Shown piece by piece: positions 8,692 to 17,563 of a stretch of DNA of 64,000 nucleotides. Positions within the stretch are counted from its first letter, which is position 1. Each line of letters begins with the position of its first letter. Position numbers and translations under genes: made by a program. The notes beneath the pieces were generated by a model. It had not been told where the DNA came from. It did not search any database and was given only the letters and a program-made list of their open reading frames with translations. The DNA lies in assembly GCF_005502275.1 (NCBI RefSeq), contig NZ_SWLZ01000024.1, positions 1 through 64,000 on the forward strand. The letters run 5' to 3'. This stretch comes from Robertmurraya siralis. Its GTDB lineage: Bacteria > Bacillota > Bacilli > Bacillales > Cytobacillaceae.

Positions 8692-9207
8692 TTAGGAAGG
8701 CACCTCTTCAGCTTCTTGTCTTTTTCGCATTTGCAGCTCCTCATATTCATATGAGATGGAATAACCAATAAATATTCCATATAATATAAATAAACAAACC
8801 GATGTAATAATCGTCGTTCTGTTAAGTTCTCCAAACGGTTCTATCCCCGGAAAAATGGGATTTAATACAAAAAACACGAGCAAAAATAAAACAACTCCGT
8901 AGCCGATTCCTCCAAGAATACTCGTTACTTTTTTTAGGATAGCATAATAAATTAGTGCAACTCCGATTGAAATAATGCCGATAAATATAATGGAAATCAC
9001 CGTTCCGAGCCATTGTTTTTTCCATTCCCCCAATGCCCATGGCTCAAGTATGACATTAGGACGGATCTCCGTGAAATGAAAAACATATAGCAAGTAGCCA
9101 ATGCTACTCCATAAAATTCCCCCGACCAAACCTGTTAAGACAACCATTGTCATGATGGACATCGGTTCCTCTTTATTATTTTGCTCTAATTTAGGATTTC
9201 CTTTCAT
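8692..9207 (-). CDS. yqhR: YqhR, conserved membrane protein
   Basis: 171 aa. ATG at 9207 is chosen because a GGAGG sequence lies 8 nt upstream; an in-frame TTG 15 bp earlier overlaps that RBS. Four membrane segments are seen (about 20-42, 69-90, 97-120 and 131-152). An N-terminal 'EEPMSIMTMVVLTGLVGG' and a short charged C-terminus flank them. It matches the YqhR family by sequence and by its place beside papA. No function is known. Confidence 0.85.
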   Translation of the reverse strand: MKGNPKLEQNNKEEPMSIMTMVVLTGLVGGILWSSIGYLLYVFHFTEIRPNVILEPWALGEWKKQWLGTVISIIFIGIISIGVALIYYAILKKVTSILGGIGYGVVLFLLVFFVLNPIFPGIEPFGELNRTTIITSVCLFILYGIFIGYSISYEYEELQMRKRQEAEEVPS

Positions 9208-9647
9208 TCCTTCCACCTCCAATTATATTATGTCCTAGCAATAGCGTTCCTTTGCATTTTGGTGGAAATTCTTTTTATTCAAATGGCTTTATTTGTGTTT
9301 ATGTTGATTTTTTTTTATGTGAAACATGAGCAAAAAATTGTTTAACAAGCAAAATAAGAAGAAAAAGTTTACGATTATGGAGGTTTTATTGATTTTCTAG
9401 TAGAATAAATTATAATAAATATTAATAAAACCCCAATTATTTCACAATTTTCAAAATAGTGTGCCAATAAAATAAATAAACGCATAGAATATTGATAAAT
9501 TCTTCAATCCTATTGTTCGTTTTTCATTCACCACTTATTTGTTCAAGCCCATTGTGTTGACGTTCACATATTTATTTATAAAATAATCTTTAGAATGGTT
9601 TAAAATTAGAAATTTATGCTAATTATGCTTATAGGGAGGTGGCTTTA
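9208..9647. other. AT-rich non-coding spacer between yqhR and yqhP
   Basis: 440 bases, very AT-rich, between divergently transcribed yqhR and yqhP. It must hold the promoters of both genes. No ORF of note, strong hairpin or repeat is evident. Confidence 0.6.
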
Positions 9648-10028
9648 TTGAAAAATCGAACTTCTTTTTATTTTGTAGCAGGTCTGATTGGATTGGCAAT
9701 CATAGGGATAGTGAGTCGTTTTATCTCTAATCCTACTTCTTTTTTGACAAATATTTTTGTCTTTCTTATTATTGGATTCGGTATCTTCTTTTTAGTTCGC
9801 CGCTTCTATGGTGCAAGCCCACAAAGGCGCGAACAAACTGCTTTTAAAAAAGCTGCGAAACGGTCAAAGAAACGATTTCAGCAAAAAGACGCGCCTAAGC
9901 CTTCTTCTAAAAGCATTTCTGGGAATGTTAGTACCTTTAGGAGAACAGCCAATAAAGCAAAATCTGCAGCACATTTAACTGTAATTGAGGGGAAAAAAGG
10001 AAAAAAGAAAAAACGGGCCTCCTTTTAG
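9648..10028 (+). CDS. yqhP: YqhP, SA1362-family membrane protein
   Basis: 126 aa from a TTG start at 9648, 8 nt after GGGAGG. A GTG at 9639 overlaps the RBS and is less likely. Two membrane segments lie at the N-terminus (about 5-22 and 28-48). A strongly basic tail rich in Lys and Arg follows, with 'KSAAHLTVIEGKKGKKKKR' at the end. This is the architecture of the conserved YqhP/SA1362 family of Firmicutes. The function is unknown; a basic cytoplasmic tail suggests contact with membrane phospholipid or nucleic acid (inference). Confidence 0.8.
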   Translation: MKNRTSFYFVAGLIGLAIIGIVSRFISNPTSFLTNIFVFLIIGFGIFFLVRRFYGASPQRREQTAFKKAAKRSKKRFQQKDAPKPSSKSISGNVSTFRRTANKAKSAAHLTVIEGKKGKKKKRASF

Positions 10029-10055
10029 CAAATAGGTTCGGAGCTATAAAAACGG

Positions 10056-10084
10056 GAGTTCAATTTAATTGGGCTCTTTTTTTT
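10056..10084 (+). terminator. Terminator of yqhP
   Basis: GAGTTCAAT-TTA-ATTGGGCTC forms a 9-bp stem (including G-U pairs) followed directly by eight Ts. Confidence 0.8.
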
Positions 10085-10195
10085 GATTACAAACTTAATT
10101 AATGTTGATGAAACATGGCTCGATATTTTCACTATCCAGTCTTCTTTCCCTCACACTCCCTATATTTCTTAATGATAATGCCGACGAACTAAAAA

Positions 10196-11080
10196 TTAGT
10201 AAGACCAAGTTTTAAAAAATTTGGTTGTGCGATTGTAGCCAAGCTCAAATAATAATCGTTTTCTTTCTGGGGTTAGTTCAAAATCAGTTGTCAGCACCCC
10301 TTCAGTTGGGATAAAAATGATGTTTTTTTCATGCTTACGTGAAATGTAGCGAGAGTCATGGGCATCTTTCATTGTCTCAAACAATGCTTCAAATAGATTG
10401 ATAGCATTATTAATTTCATTCTTTGGAAGCTCATTAAGATGATGACTCAGTTTAATCCCTAAAACCGGGCGTACTTTTTTCACATTCTCTTTGTCAAAAA
10501 GCCACATTGGAAAATTACTTAATACTCCACCATCGACAATAATACTAGGTGTGACACTGTTTTTAAGTTTTACTGGCTCAAAGAAATAAGGAAGACTACA
10601 GCTCATCCTGATCGCCTTCGCAACTGAAAAAGCATTGAGATTAATGCCGTAATTATGCAAGTCATCCGGTATCACCATTAAGCGCCCGTTTGTCAAATCG
10701 GAAGCAATGACCCTTAATGTCTGTGGTGGTAAATCAGCAAAGGTGCGAATACCTCTAACCGCCAATTTCTTTTCCAACCATTCTTCTAAATTATTTCCTT
10801 TATAAAGCCCCATTCGCCAATATAATAATAACCATTTCGCAACCTTCGTTGGGATAAAGGTTCTGCGCTGATCTAAAAAATTAACTAAATCCAATTCGTC
10901 AATAAGCTGATAAACTTCCTTGCTTGTGTAGTTAGCCGCAATTAAGGCAGCGACAATGGAGCCTGCACTTGTCCCAGCTACTCGTTTGAATTTAAGTCCC
11001 CTTTCCTCGATGGCCTGATAAGCCCCGATTAAGGCAAAGCCTTTGATCCCTCCACCTGAAAAAACTCCATCTATATACAT
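10196..11080 (-). CDS. yqhO: YqhO, patatin-like phospholipase
   Basis: 294 aa from ATG at 11080, 8 nt after AAGGAG; a GTG 9 bp earlier is the alternative. Patatin fold: oxyanion loop GGGIKGF (near residue 10), nucleophile elbow GTSAG (Ser, about residue 40) and catalytic Asp in VDGGVLSNFP (about residue 166). The family hydrolyses acyl lipids. The protein has no signal peptide and is probably cytoplasmic. yqhO neighbours yqhP, as in B. subtilis. Confidence 0.9.
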   Translation of the reverse strand: MYIDGVFSGGGIKGFALIGAYQAIEERGLKFKRVAGTSAGSIVAALIAANYTSKEVYQLIDELDLVNFLDQRRTFIPTKVAKWLLLYWRMGLYKGNNLEEWLEKKLAVRGIRTFADLPPQTLRVIASDLTNGRLMVIPDDLHNYGINLNAFSVAKAIRMSCSLPYFFEPVKLKNSVTPSIIVDGGVLSNFPMWLFDKENVKKVRPVLGIKLSHHLNELPKNEINNAINLFEALFETMKDAHDSRYISRKHEKNIIFIPTEGVLTTDFELTPERKRLLFELGYNRTTKFFKTWSY

Positions 11081-11685
11081 AACGGTCACTCCTTAGATGT
11101 TTTTCATTTCTTCGTTGCAGGACCTATTGGACGATTCAAAATGCGGCAACATACAATATTACTTGCCTACAATCAAGGGCGACATCTCTTAGAAATAAGC
11201 TTTTTACATAAATAAGCAGGAGTCTATCAAAATAGTACAGTGGACATGAAAAAAGTGTTTTTCGGTAAACATAGAAAATTACCTGCATGGCTAAATCTTA
11301 AAACAAAATATATGTAAAAATTTTTACTGCTTGAGAATATGAAGTAGCCACCTTATTCAATAAGGTGGCTTCAGATGACTTGACGTCTTTTTTATTATTA
11401 GCTTTGTTATATGTCGGTGTTGATATTTGGCTCGTTTTCTCCTATCGCTTCATGGAATCAGAAGACCTTTCAGCAGACTGTCGACAAAATCCATCGAAAG
11501 GGCTCCCTATCGATGGATTTTGTCATTTTTGGATTGGAATTGCGCTAAAAACGTTGATACCCTTGCTTTCCCGGGGGCGTGCGCCGAGCCTCCTCCTCGC
11601 GGATGCTCGTGCGGGGTCTCGGCTGTCACGCTATTGGGGCCACTGAAAATCTTACGTTATTTTTGTCCCTATCATTCATGGGAAC
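11081..11685. other. Non-coding region with two long hairpins
   Basis: It holds no supported gene. One hairpin at 11346-11370 (AGCCACCTTA-TTCAA-TAAGGTGGCT) is followed by a weaker hairpin and TTTTTT near 11392. A second at 11484-11531 (GACAAAATCCATCGA paired with TCGATGGATTTTGTC, then ATTTTT) looks like a terminator. The GC-rich block 11565-11645 is typical of sequence flanking IS elements. Confidence 0.5.
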
Positions 11686-11731
11686 AAAAAAAAGCCATTT
11701 TCTCTCGTTTATGGAGAAAGAAATGGCCTTT
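11686..11731 (-). terminator. Terminator-like hairpin of IS1182 fragment
   Basis: GCCATTTCTTTCTC pairs with GAGAGAAAATGGC and is followed on the minus strand by a run of Ts. It lies just beyond the stop codon of the transposase fragment. Confidence 0.6.
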
Positions 11732-11741
11732 TTTCCGCTGT

Positions 11742-11933
11742 TTTTACTTTTTTTCACTGAGTAACTTTATCATTCTTTTGAGATTGACTACAAATATCGT
11801 CGTTGCTCCTTGCATTTGCAAACCAAATAGACCCTTTGATGATGCAACATCATACCCGTGTCTGTTTTTTAATTCACTATTTTTGGCTTCAATTTTATAC
11901 CGAGATTTTGCTAAATTCTTAAACTCTGTGTTC
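11742..11933 (-). pseudogene. IS1182-type transposase, C-terminal fragment
   Basis: About 63 codons remain in frame and end in a stop. The translation includes 'RYKIEAKNSELKNRHGYDVA' and 'GLQMQGATTIFVVNLKRM', the typical C-terminus of DDE transposases of the IS1182 group. A stop codon cuts the frame immediately upstream, and no N-terminal part is found, so this is a remnant. Confidence 0.75.
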
Positions 11934-12112
11934 TAAATTTCCCCGTTCTGTCCGAATACTCCTCTCCATTTATACCACTGTAAAAGTCAGTTGAATGGAC
12001 AACTCCCCCCATTTTTACTAAGTTTTTCAGTGGCCTCACGCTATTCCCCAGGAGTCAAGCGCCTTCCGCTCCCATCAACTCGTTTGGCACCCCTAAAAGC
12101 AGGTTGCCAAGT

Positions 12113-12470
12113 CTAAGTGGCCATGTTCTTTACGTTCATGGCAGCAAACGTAAGCATCGCCTGCATAGACTTCTTTTTAAGACCTCGTAAGGTTGTCCAT
12201 CGTTTTCCTTCGCATCCGCAAAAACACGTTCAATCGTCTCCTTGCGTTTCGCGTAGATCTGTTTGATTTCATCGTTGTAACGTAGATGTTCCGCCTCTTC
12301 TATGTAAGCCTTCCCCAATAGGACGTTGTATAAGTTTTGGAGGGTGTTTCCTTTCCGTACACGGGGATAAAAACGGACATTCTGCACAAATCGCTGAATT
12401 TGATTGCTATTGCCGATCTCCTTCCTTCGTTGTCGTCGTGTACTTGAAGACAATTTCTTTATTCTCTATT
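12113..12470 (-). pseudogene. IS1182-family transposase remnant, multiply frameshifted
   Basis: Three frames must be joined to recover the protein. One reads 'CAECPFLSPCTERKHPPKL' (the CxxCPF..C motif of the family). The next reads 'KQIYAKRKETIERVFADAKE' (the YREK/DDE Glu region). The last reads 'WTTLRGLKKKSMQAMLTFA' and runs to a TAG stop at 12113. About four codons are missing at the last shift. It is a second copy, different from the fragment at 11742-11933, and clearly dead. Confidence 0.8.
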
Positions 12471-12852
12471 CAAAAAGAGAAAGTGGATTGGAGCGGAGGA
12501 TGGCGACAGCTGAGGGAAGCGGCTCGGCCCCGCCCGCGAAAAAGCGCCCATCCGGAGTGGAAATCAACCTACGCTATTTAGTTCATTCTATTTTAAAAGA
12601 GAAACTTTGGTTTCCCATGAAATGAGCCCAAAATCATTTTAACAACCATTCTATTTAACAAAGTCTGATTATAAATAAAAAGGCGATAAAGTTCGCAAAT
12701 CTCCGCTTCATGCCCCTGTTTTCCGTTTTAAGAGCGTTCGCCAAGCGATGTTACTGCCCCTTCCATTAAAATATGTGGCACATGACGTAAACGAGCAAAT
12801 CGAGTCACTATTGATTTATACACCGCACGACGCCTAACTATTTTTCAATTAT
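12471..12852. other. Non-coding spacer with IS debris
   Basis: No intact gene. The stretch 12495-12560 is GC-rich (CGGCTCGGCCCCGCCC), unlike its surroundings. The region 12700-12830 reads a short open stretch on the plus strand ('RFKSVRQAMLLPLPLKYVA') that ends at TAA. It may be another transposase scrap, but I cannot name it. Confidence 0.4.
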
Positions 12853-12897
12853 AAAAAAAGTAACCTCTTGCGGCTCTACCGAAGAGGTTACTTTTTA
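12853..12897. terminator. Terminator of nrdJ
   Basis: AAAAAGTAACCTCTT and AAGAGGTTACTTTTT form a 15-bp stem, 43 bp beyond the nrdJ stop codon. The A and T flanks make it usable in both directions. Confidence 0.85.
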
Positions 12898-12939
12898 TCT
12901 GACTTTATTCAAAAAGAGAGTTCGACTCGCTTCAAAGAA

Positions 12940-14709
12940 TTAAAGTCCGCATTTTAATTGCGTATTACAGTTGGTACATGTATTACATCCACCAATTTCT
13001 TTCACTTTTCCTTTACGGCATACAGGACAAGTATTGCCCACTTCAGAGCCGATTGTCACATCTGTTGAGCGAAGGTCACTGATCGTGTCTACAAGTACGA
13101 CATGCTGCTTTGGCGTTTCTTTCTTTTCCTCTGGCTCTTCAAAGCTGTTTTCTTCCGCTTTCAATGTCAGTACTTGTGAATCACGAGAACCGTCGACGTA
13201 GACTGTTCCACCTTTTGCACCACCGCGGTATAATCTTTCATATACTTTTTGAACCTGTTCTACGCTATAGCCTTTTGGCGCGTTAACCGTTTTACTAATT
13301 GAGCTATCAATCCAACGCTGAATGACACATTGAACATCCGCATGTGCTTCAGGAGCAAGCTCCATCGCTGTTACGAACCAATTTGGCAGATTGTTTTCAT
13401 CTGCTTCTGGGTGACTTTCCAAATATTCTTGCACGATATCTGCTTTTACCTCAATAAACTTCCCTAAACGTCCACTTCTGAAGTAAGAGAAGGAGAAGTA
13501 AGGCTCGAGACCAGTAGATACTCCAACCATTGTTCCAGTGGAACCCGTCGGAGCAACAGTTAGTAAGTGTGAGTTTCGAATACCGTGTTCTAAGATTGAT
13601 TCACGAATATCTTCAGGCATTTTTTTCATAAAGCCTGTTTCTGTGAAGGCCTTACGGAGACGATTTGTTTCTTCTTCTGTGTCAGCAGTTAAGAATGGGA
13701 AGCTTCCCTTCTCTTTCGCCAGCTCTACTGAGGTTCTATATGCAGTAGTTGCGATCGTTTCGAACACTTTATCTACAAGCTCATTGCCTTTTTCAGAACC
13801 GTACTCTGTTTCACAGTAGATTAGTAAATCATGTAGTCCCATCACGCCTAGACCTACACGACGCTCACCTAGAGCTTGTTTCTTATTTTCCTCCAGAAAA
13901 TAAGGTGTAGCATCAATCACGTTATCTTGCATGCGTACGCCAACTTCAACGGTACGCTTTAACTTTTCAAAGTTTACTGTTTTTGTTTCTTTATCAGCCA
14001 TTTCAGCTAAGTTAACCGCTGCTAAGTTACAAACTGAGAATGGTGCGAGAGGCTGTTCGCCACATGGATTTGTCGCAACGACTTTTTGACCATAGCTTAC
14101 CGCATTTGTCATGTCGTTCGCATTATCAATAAAGAAAATTCCTGGCTCTGCTGAGTAAGTTGCACAAATGTTGATAAGGTTCCAAAGCTCTTTCGCTTTG
14201 ATTTTACGGTACACACGTACTTTGTGACCCATTTTCTCCCACTCGCGTACATCGCCAACATTATGCCATTCTTCATTATAAGTTTTCATTTCTTGAGCAT
14301 TGTAATGTTCTACATCTGGGAAACGAAGCTCATACTCTGCATCGTTTTCAACAGCATCCATAAATTCTTTTGTTAAACATACAGAAATATTAGCACCTGT
14401 TAAAAACTCAGGGTTGTGAACGGAATAATTCCCACCAGTGCTTAGCTTTTCTTCTGCTTCAGCCATAATGTTTTCGCTGAATCCACCTTGTCCAGGTATA
14501 TGTCTGTAGTTCAGGATTCCTTGATACATCGCTTTTTCCTGTTCTGTAAGTGGTGTAAATTTTAATTTTTCTTTTGCATATTTTTTAATTGTTTCATCGT
14601 TTGTCGTTTCAAGTAAGAAACGCAGAATTCTTGGGTTTTGCATTTTGGAAATAATAAATTCGATAATGTCCGGATGCCAATCCGCCAACATAATCATCTG
14701 TGCCCCACG
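12940..14709 (-). CDS. nrdJ: B12-dependent ribonucleotide reductase NrdJ, exon 2
   Basis: 589 codons, joined after intron removal to exon 1 (15287-16075), giving about 852 aa, the usual length for class II NrdJ. The spliced junction reads GGSR|RGAQM, an uninterrupted family motif. Visible features are NPCGEQPLAPFSVCNLAAVNL (substrate-site Asn, Cys and Glu), 'PTGSTGTMVGVSTGLEPYFS' and a C-terminal Cys-rich zinc-ribbon-like tail (CPVCRKG...CNTCTNC). It reduces ribonucleotides to deoxyribonucleotides using adenosylcobalamin, so no oxygen is needed. The intron-derived codons upstream (14710-14772) can be read in frame but are not exon. Confidence 0.93.
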   Translation of the reverse strand, partial: RGAQMIMLADWHPDIIEFIISKMQNPRILRFLLETTNDETIKKYAKEKLKFTPLTEQEKAMYQGILNYRHIPGQGGFSENIMAEAEEKLSTGGNYSVHNPEFLTGANISVCLTKEFMDAVENDAEYELRFPDVEHYNAQEMKTYNEEWHNVGDVREWEKMGHKVRVYRKIKAKELWNLINICATYSAEPGIFFIDNANDMTNAVSYGQKVVATNPCGEQPLAPFSVCNLAAVNLAEMADKETKTVNFEKLKRTVEVGVRMQDNVIDATPYFLEENKKQALGERRVGLGVMGLHDLLIYCETEYGSEKGNELVDKVFETIATTAYRTSVELAKEKGSFPFLTADTEEETNRLRKAFTETGFMKKMPEDIRESILEHGIRNSHLLTVAPTGSTGTMVGVSTGLEPYFSFSYFRSGRLGKFIEVKADIVQEYLESHPEADENNLPNWFVTAMELAPEAHADVQCVIQRWIDSSISKTVNAPKGYSVEQVQKVYERLYRGGAKGGTVYVDGSRDSQVLTLKAEENSFEEPEEKKETPKQHVVLVDTISDLRSTDVTIGSEVGNTCPVCRKGKVKEIGGCNTCTNCNTQLKCGL

Positions 14710-15286
14710 CATATTGTTACTCCTCATCAATTGAGGGGTGTGGACATTTCTGCCACACTCTTGCACTCTCATGCAAGGTCAGACTATATCATCAAGGAAG
14801 AAATTTTTTCGAATTTCAACTAGTTTTGTAACTCCATGTTTATAAAGTTCTTTTAAAGATTAGCTTAATATTCTCTATGCTACTTATATACAGTTTCGAG
14901 CAACCTTTTTCTTAATTGATTTTGGTTCCTTGACTTTTATTAAGTAACTTTGCTATCTCTACTTGACTAAAACCTTTATGATGGAGATTTAGAGTTGAGT
15001 TGATTTAATTAATTCTTCCTTGTCTCGCGCCCCATAAGAACGTCGCCGTATCTTACGGTTTACTTCTTCCATATCTCTAGCATCCGTTGCCTCTCTTAAC
15101 CCGAGCTTTAGGAAGTTTCAATAGTCGTTGAACCTTTATCTTCGTTTCCAAAGATACTTGGCTGCTGATTGCCCAATCCTTTTTATTTTCAAACCTTCAC
15201 GCTCACCGTCACCAGTCACGTTGTAGTAAAAAAGGCTCTAAGGGTGTTCCAGCAATTCGCGAGATTTTTCTCCCGCCATGGTCTTA
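14710..15286 (-). other. Group I intron in nrdJ, with degenerate endonuclease remnant
   Basis: 577 nt. Exon 1 ends in U and the intron ends in G. P1 pairs exon UCCCGU with the internal guide GCGGGA, with the required U-G at the splice site. P10 pairs CCAUG (just 5' of the guide) with exon-2 CGUGG. Core strings typical of group I introns are present: CCCTTAGAGCC, GGGCAATCAGCAGCCAAG, GGTTCAACGACTA and GATATAGTCTGACC. Two short frames (15105-14989 with 'MEEVNRKIRRRSYGARDKEE', 14992-14912 with 'HKGFSQVEIAKLLNKSQGT') look like the DNA-binding HTH part of a lost homing endonuclease, broken by a frameshift. In-frame stops make splicing essential for NrdJ. Confidence 0.92.
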
Positions 15287-16075
15287 ACGGGATCCACCTT
15301 GTTCAACTAAATGTGTAAGTTTCGCTATATCATCCAACCAAGATACTGAACCAGATGATTTTCCGTTCACACCTCGTGCCAGAGTGTTGCGCGGTCTTAA
15401 AGTAGAACCGTTTGTTCCAACGCCGCCGCCACGGCTCATAATTTCCATCACCTGCTTACGGTGTTCGGAAATCCCCTCGCGCGAGTCTTGAACAAAAGGC
15501 ATTACGTAGCAGTTAAAATACGTTACATCTGTATCAGCACCTGCACCGTACAAAACACGCCCTGCCGGAATAAAATTTAAATGAACAAGTTCTTGATAGA
15601 ACTTCTCAAACCACTCTTGTCTCTTTTCTTCCGTTGTTTCAACAGATGCCAAGCCTGTTGCGTTGCGTTTCGCAATTTGTTCGTAGTAAAGCTCTAACGG
15701 CTTTTCGATTACATCTAGTGAACGATTGATAACACCAGTGCTTGCTTCTTCTGGATCATCAAGTACACCACGATACTCTTCATCTACAAGAACTTGAGCC
15801 CTTTTTTCTTCCCAATCAATCTGTAAAATTTGACCAAGGCCTCTAGCTGGAAATTTCGGATCCTCTTTAATAGTCAGAACGACGAAATCCCCGTTCGTAA
15901 GCGTAATTTTTTCTGTATCCTTAAAAGTGTAGCGATCTAACATAACCAATCTAGAAACACCTTTATGGGTAATTTTCATGTCTGGGGTAATGGGATGAAC
16001 TTGAGGAAACAATCGGATGTCCTTGTTCAAACGCTCCACATCAATATTTAATTTTTGTCCTAACGCAACAGACAT
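15287..16075 (-). CDS. nrdJ: B12-dependent ribonucleotide reductase NrdJ, exon 1
   Basis: 263 codons from ATG at 16075 (8 nt after AAAGGAG; an in-frame GTG lies 6 bp earlier). An N-terminal regulatory/beta-rich region is followed by the catalytic barrel start 'LNFIPAGRVLYGAGADTDVT', the redox cysteine in YFNCYVMPF, and 'RGGGVGTNGSTLRPR'. The exon ends exactly after codon CGT of 'EQGGSR'; the next triplet in genomic DNA is a stop (TAA). Two NrdR boxes upstream indicate control with the dNTP pool. Confidence 0.93.
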
Positions 16076-16194
16076 ACACACAACTCCTTTAAATTAAATC
16101 CTTTTTAGTCTATTGAATTATCGGTAGAAGAACACTAGTTAAATCTAGCTGTAATTCAAATTACTATTAAATTATCACACCGCTCCAACAAAAT

Positions 16195-16240
16195 CAATAT
16201 ATAGTATGTCAAATATTTAAACCACTACTATATATTGTGT
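16195..16240 (-). promoter_or_regulatory. Tandem NrdR boxes upstream of nrdJ
   Basis: Two near-matches to the NrdR consensus (acaCwAtATaTwgtgt) are seen: CAATATATAGTATGT at 16195-16209 and ACTACTATATATTGTGT at 16224-16240 (plus-strand reading). Their centres are about 30 bp apart, roughly three helical turns, the spacing typical of NrdR sites. NrdR represses ribonucleotide reductase genes when dATP is high. Confidence 0.85.
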
Positions 16241-16385
16241 GTGCAGCAAAAAAAATAAATTTTGTCAAACACAAAAACGATTAAAAACTTGAGAAAAAGA
16301 GAGATCGTCCGATGTTTTCAGCATATATTGATAAATTTTAACATATTTCAACACTTGCGCTTTTTATAAACCGGGACAAAAGATT

Positions 16386-16436
16386 CATGTTAAAAAAGAA
16401 AAAAGATAAAACGAACTTTATGCCGTTTATCTTTTA
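16386..16436 (-). terminator. Terminator overlapping the end of lipM
   Basis: AAAGATAAACG and CGTTTTATCTTT form a stem with one bulge, followed on the minus strand by TTTTTTCTTTTTT. The left arm contains the lipM stop codon. Confidence 0.75.
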
Positions 16437-17263
16437 AAATTCCATTCATCACTTTCATATCTTCGTTTTGCTAACATATTGACAGAGTCAAGCTGTTTCC
16501 GTGATAACTCAAATGGTGTCAGTTCGATCTGTAATCCATTTTCAAACCCCGTTTTAAAAGCGCGTTTTGCTTCTTCCAGCGACACTTTTTGCTGACTAAT
16601 TTCATTAATGGCCACAGCTTTATTTTTAAATGCCTTTTGCATTCTTTCTTTCACTCTATCATTCGGATAGTTAAATAAGCTAAAGAGCTTATCTTCATCT
16701 AGATCAAGGAGAATCGAACCGTGTTGAAGGATAACTCCTTTCTGTCTCGTCTGTGCACTTCCTGCAACCTTTCTGCCTTCTACAACGAGCTCATACCAAC
16801 TTGGTGCATCAAAGCAAACAGCAGAACGTGGATTTTTTAATGATTCTCTATCTTCCTCCGTCTTTGGAACAGCAAAATACGCATCCATCCCTAATTGCTG
16901 AAAGCCTTGCAGGATCCCCTCTGAAATAACACGATATGCCTCTGTAACGGTTTTAGGCATGTCTGGGTAGTCCTCAGAGACAATGACACTATAGGTGAGC
17001 TCATGCTCATGCAGCACACCCCTACCGCCTGTCGGTCTGCGAACAAAGCCTAATTCATGCTTCCGAACCGCTTGCATATTAATTTCTTTTTCTACCCTTT
17101 GAAAATATCCAATTGACAAAGTAGCCGGGTTCCATCCATAAAATCGGATAATCGGCGGAATGCTTCCCTCACTGTGCCAATCAAGCAATGCTTCATCTAA
17201 TGCCATATTGAAGGAGGGAGAGCAATCTCCTGAATCGATAAAACCCCAAATTTCTTTTTTCAT
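16427..17263 (-). CDS. lipM: Octanoyltransferase LipM
   Basis: 278 aa, the same length as B. subtilis LipM (YqhM). It has the lipoate-ligase fold: '[16 protein letters not shown]', '[19 protein letters not shown]' and 'ARKVAGSAQ'-like '[22 protein letters not shown]'. The catalytic Cys lies in '[14 protein letters not shown]' (about residue 150). It transfers octanoate from ACP to the GcvH protein, the first step of lipoate synthesis. Its closeness to the glycine cleavage genes is therefore functionally sensible. The ATG has an AGAGGG RBS. Confidence 0.95.
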   Translation of the reverse strand: MKKEIWGFIDSGDCSPSFNMALDEALLDWHSEGSIPPIIRFYGWNPATLSIGYFQRVEKEINMQAVRKHELGFVRRPTGGRGVLHEHELTYSVIVSEDYPDMPKTVTEAYRVISEGILQGFQQLGMDAYFAVPKTEEDRESLKNPRSAVCFDAPSWYELVVEGRKVAGSAQTRQKGVILQHGSILLDLDEDKLFSLFNYPNDRVKERMQKAFKNKAVAINEISQQKVSLEEAKRAFKTGFENGLQIELTPFELSRKQLDSVNMLAKRRYESDEWNFKR

Positions 17264-17372
17264 TTGTAACCCTCTTCTTTAATACGAAAATTCATGTCGA
17301 TATAGTAGACACTGAATAATAGCATAACAAACCAGTGCGAAAAAAAAAAGAAATTGACACTGCTCAGATTGT

Positions 17373-17421
17373 CGACAAAAGGTAGTGAGAAGCCCTTCTC
17401 GCTACCTTTTGTCGTTTTTTT
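17373..17421 (+). terminator. Long perfect hairpin with T tract
   Basis: CGACAAAAGGTAG-T-GAGAAG pairs with CTTCTC-G-CTACCTTTTGTCG and is followed by TTTTTTT. It is a very strong terminator-like structure in the lipM-yqhL spacer with no obvious plus-strand gene in front. It shares its opening TGTCGACAAAA with the hairpin at 11484-11531. Confidence 0.65.
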
Positions 17422-17563
17422 GTTTAGGAATGGTGGTATTTTTTGCTCAGATGCTTACTTCCCAGGAGAGGAAACGAAAAATTTGTCCAATTTCCTTTAC
17501 TATCTTATTAAATCACCTATATAATATTATTTGGCACATTATTTGTGTGGAAGGAGAAAGGAT

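Noticed and set aside
11365-11936. Overlapping plus-strand open frames of 61-169 codons
   Set aside because: They run through terminator hairpins and antisense to an IS1182 transposase fragment, lack RBS and show no family resemblance.
12404-12625. Plus-strand 73-codon frame
   Set aside because: It lies antisense to and beyond the broken transposase, in GC-rich debris with no RBS or recognisable sequence.
14710-14772. Upstream in-frame extension of nrdJ exon 2 (ATG-like start at 14772)
   Set aside because: These codons belong to the 3' end of the group I intron; splicing pairings place the exon start at 14709.
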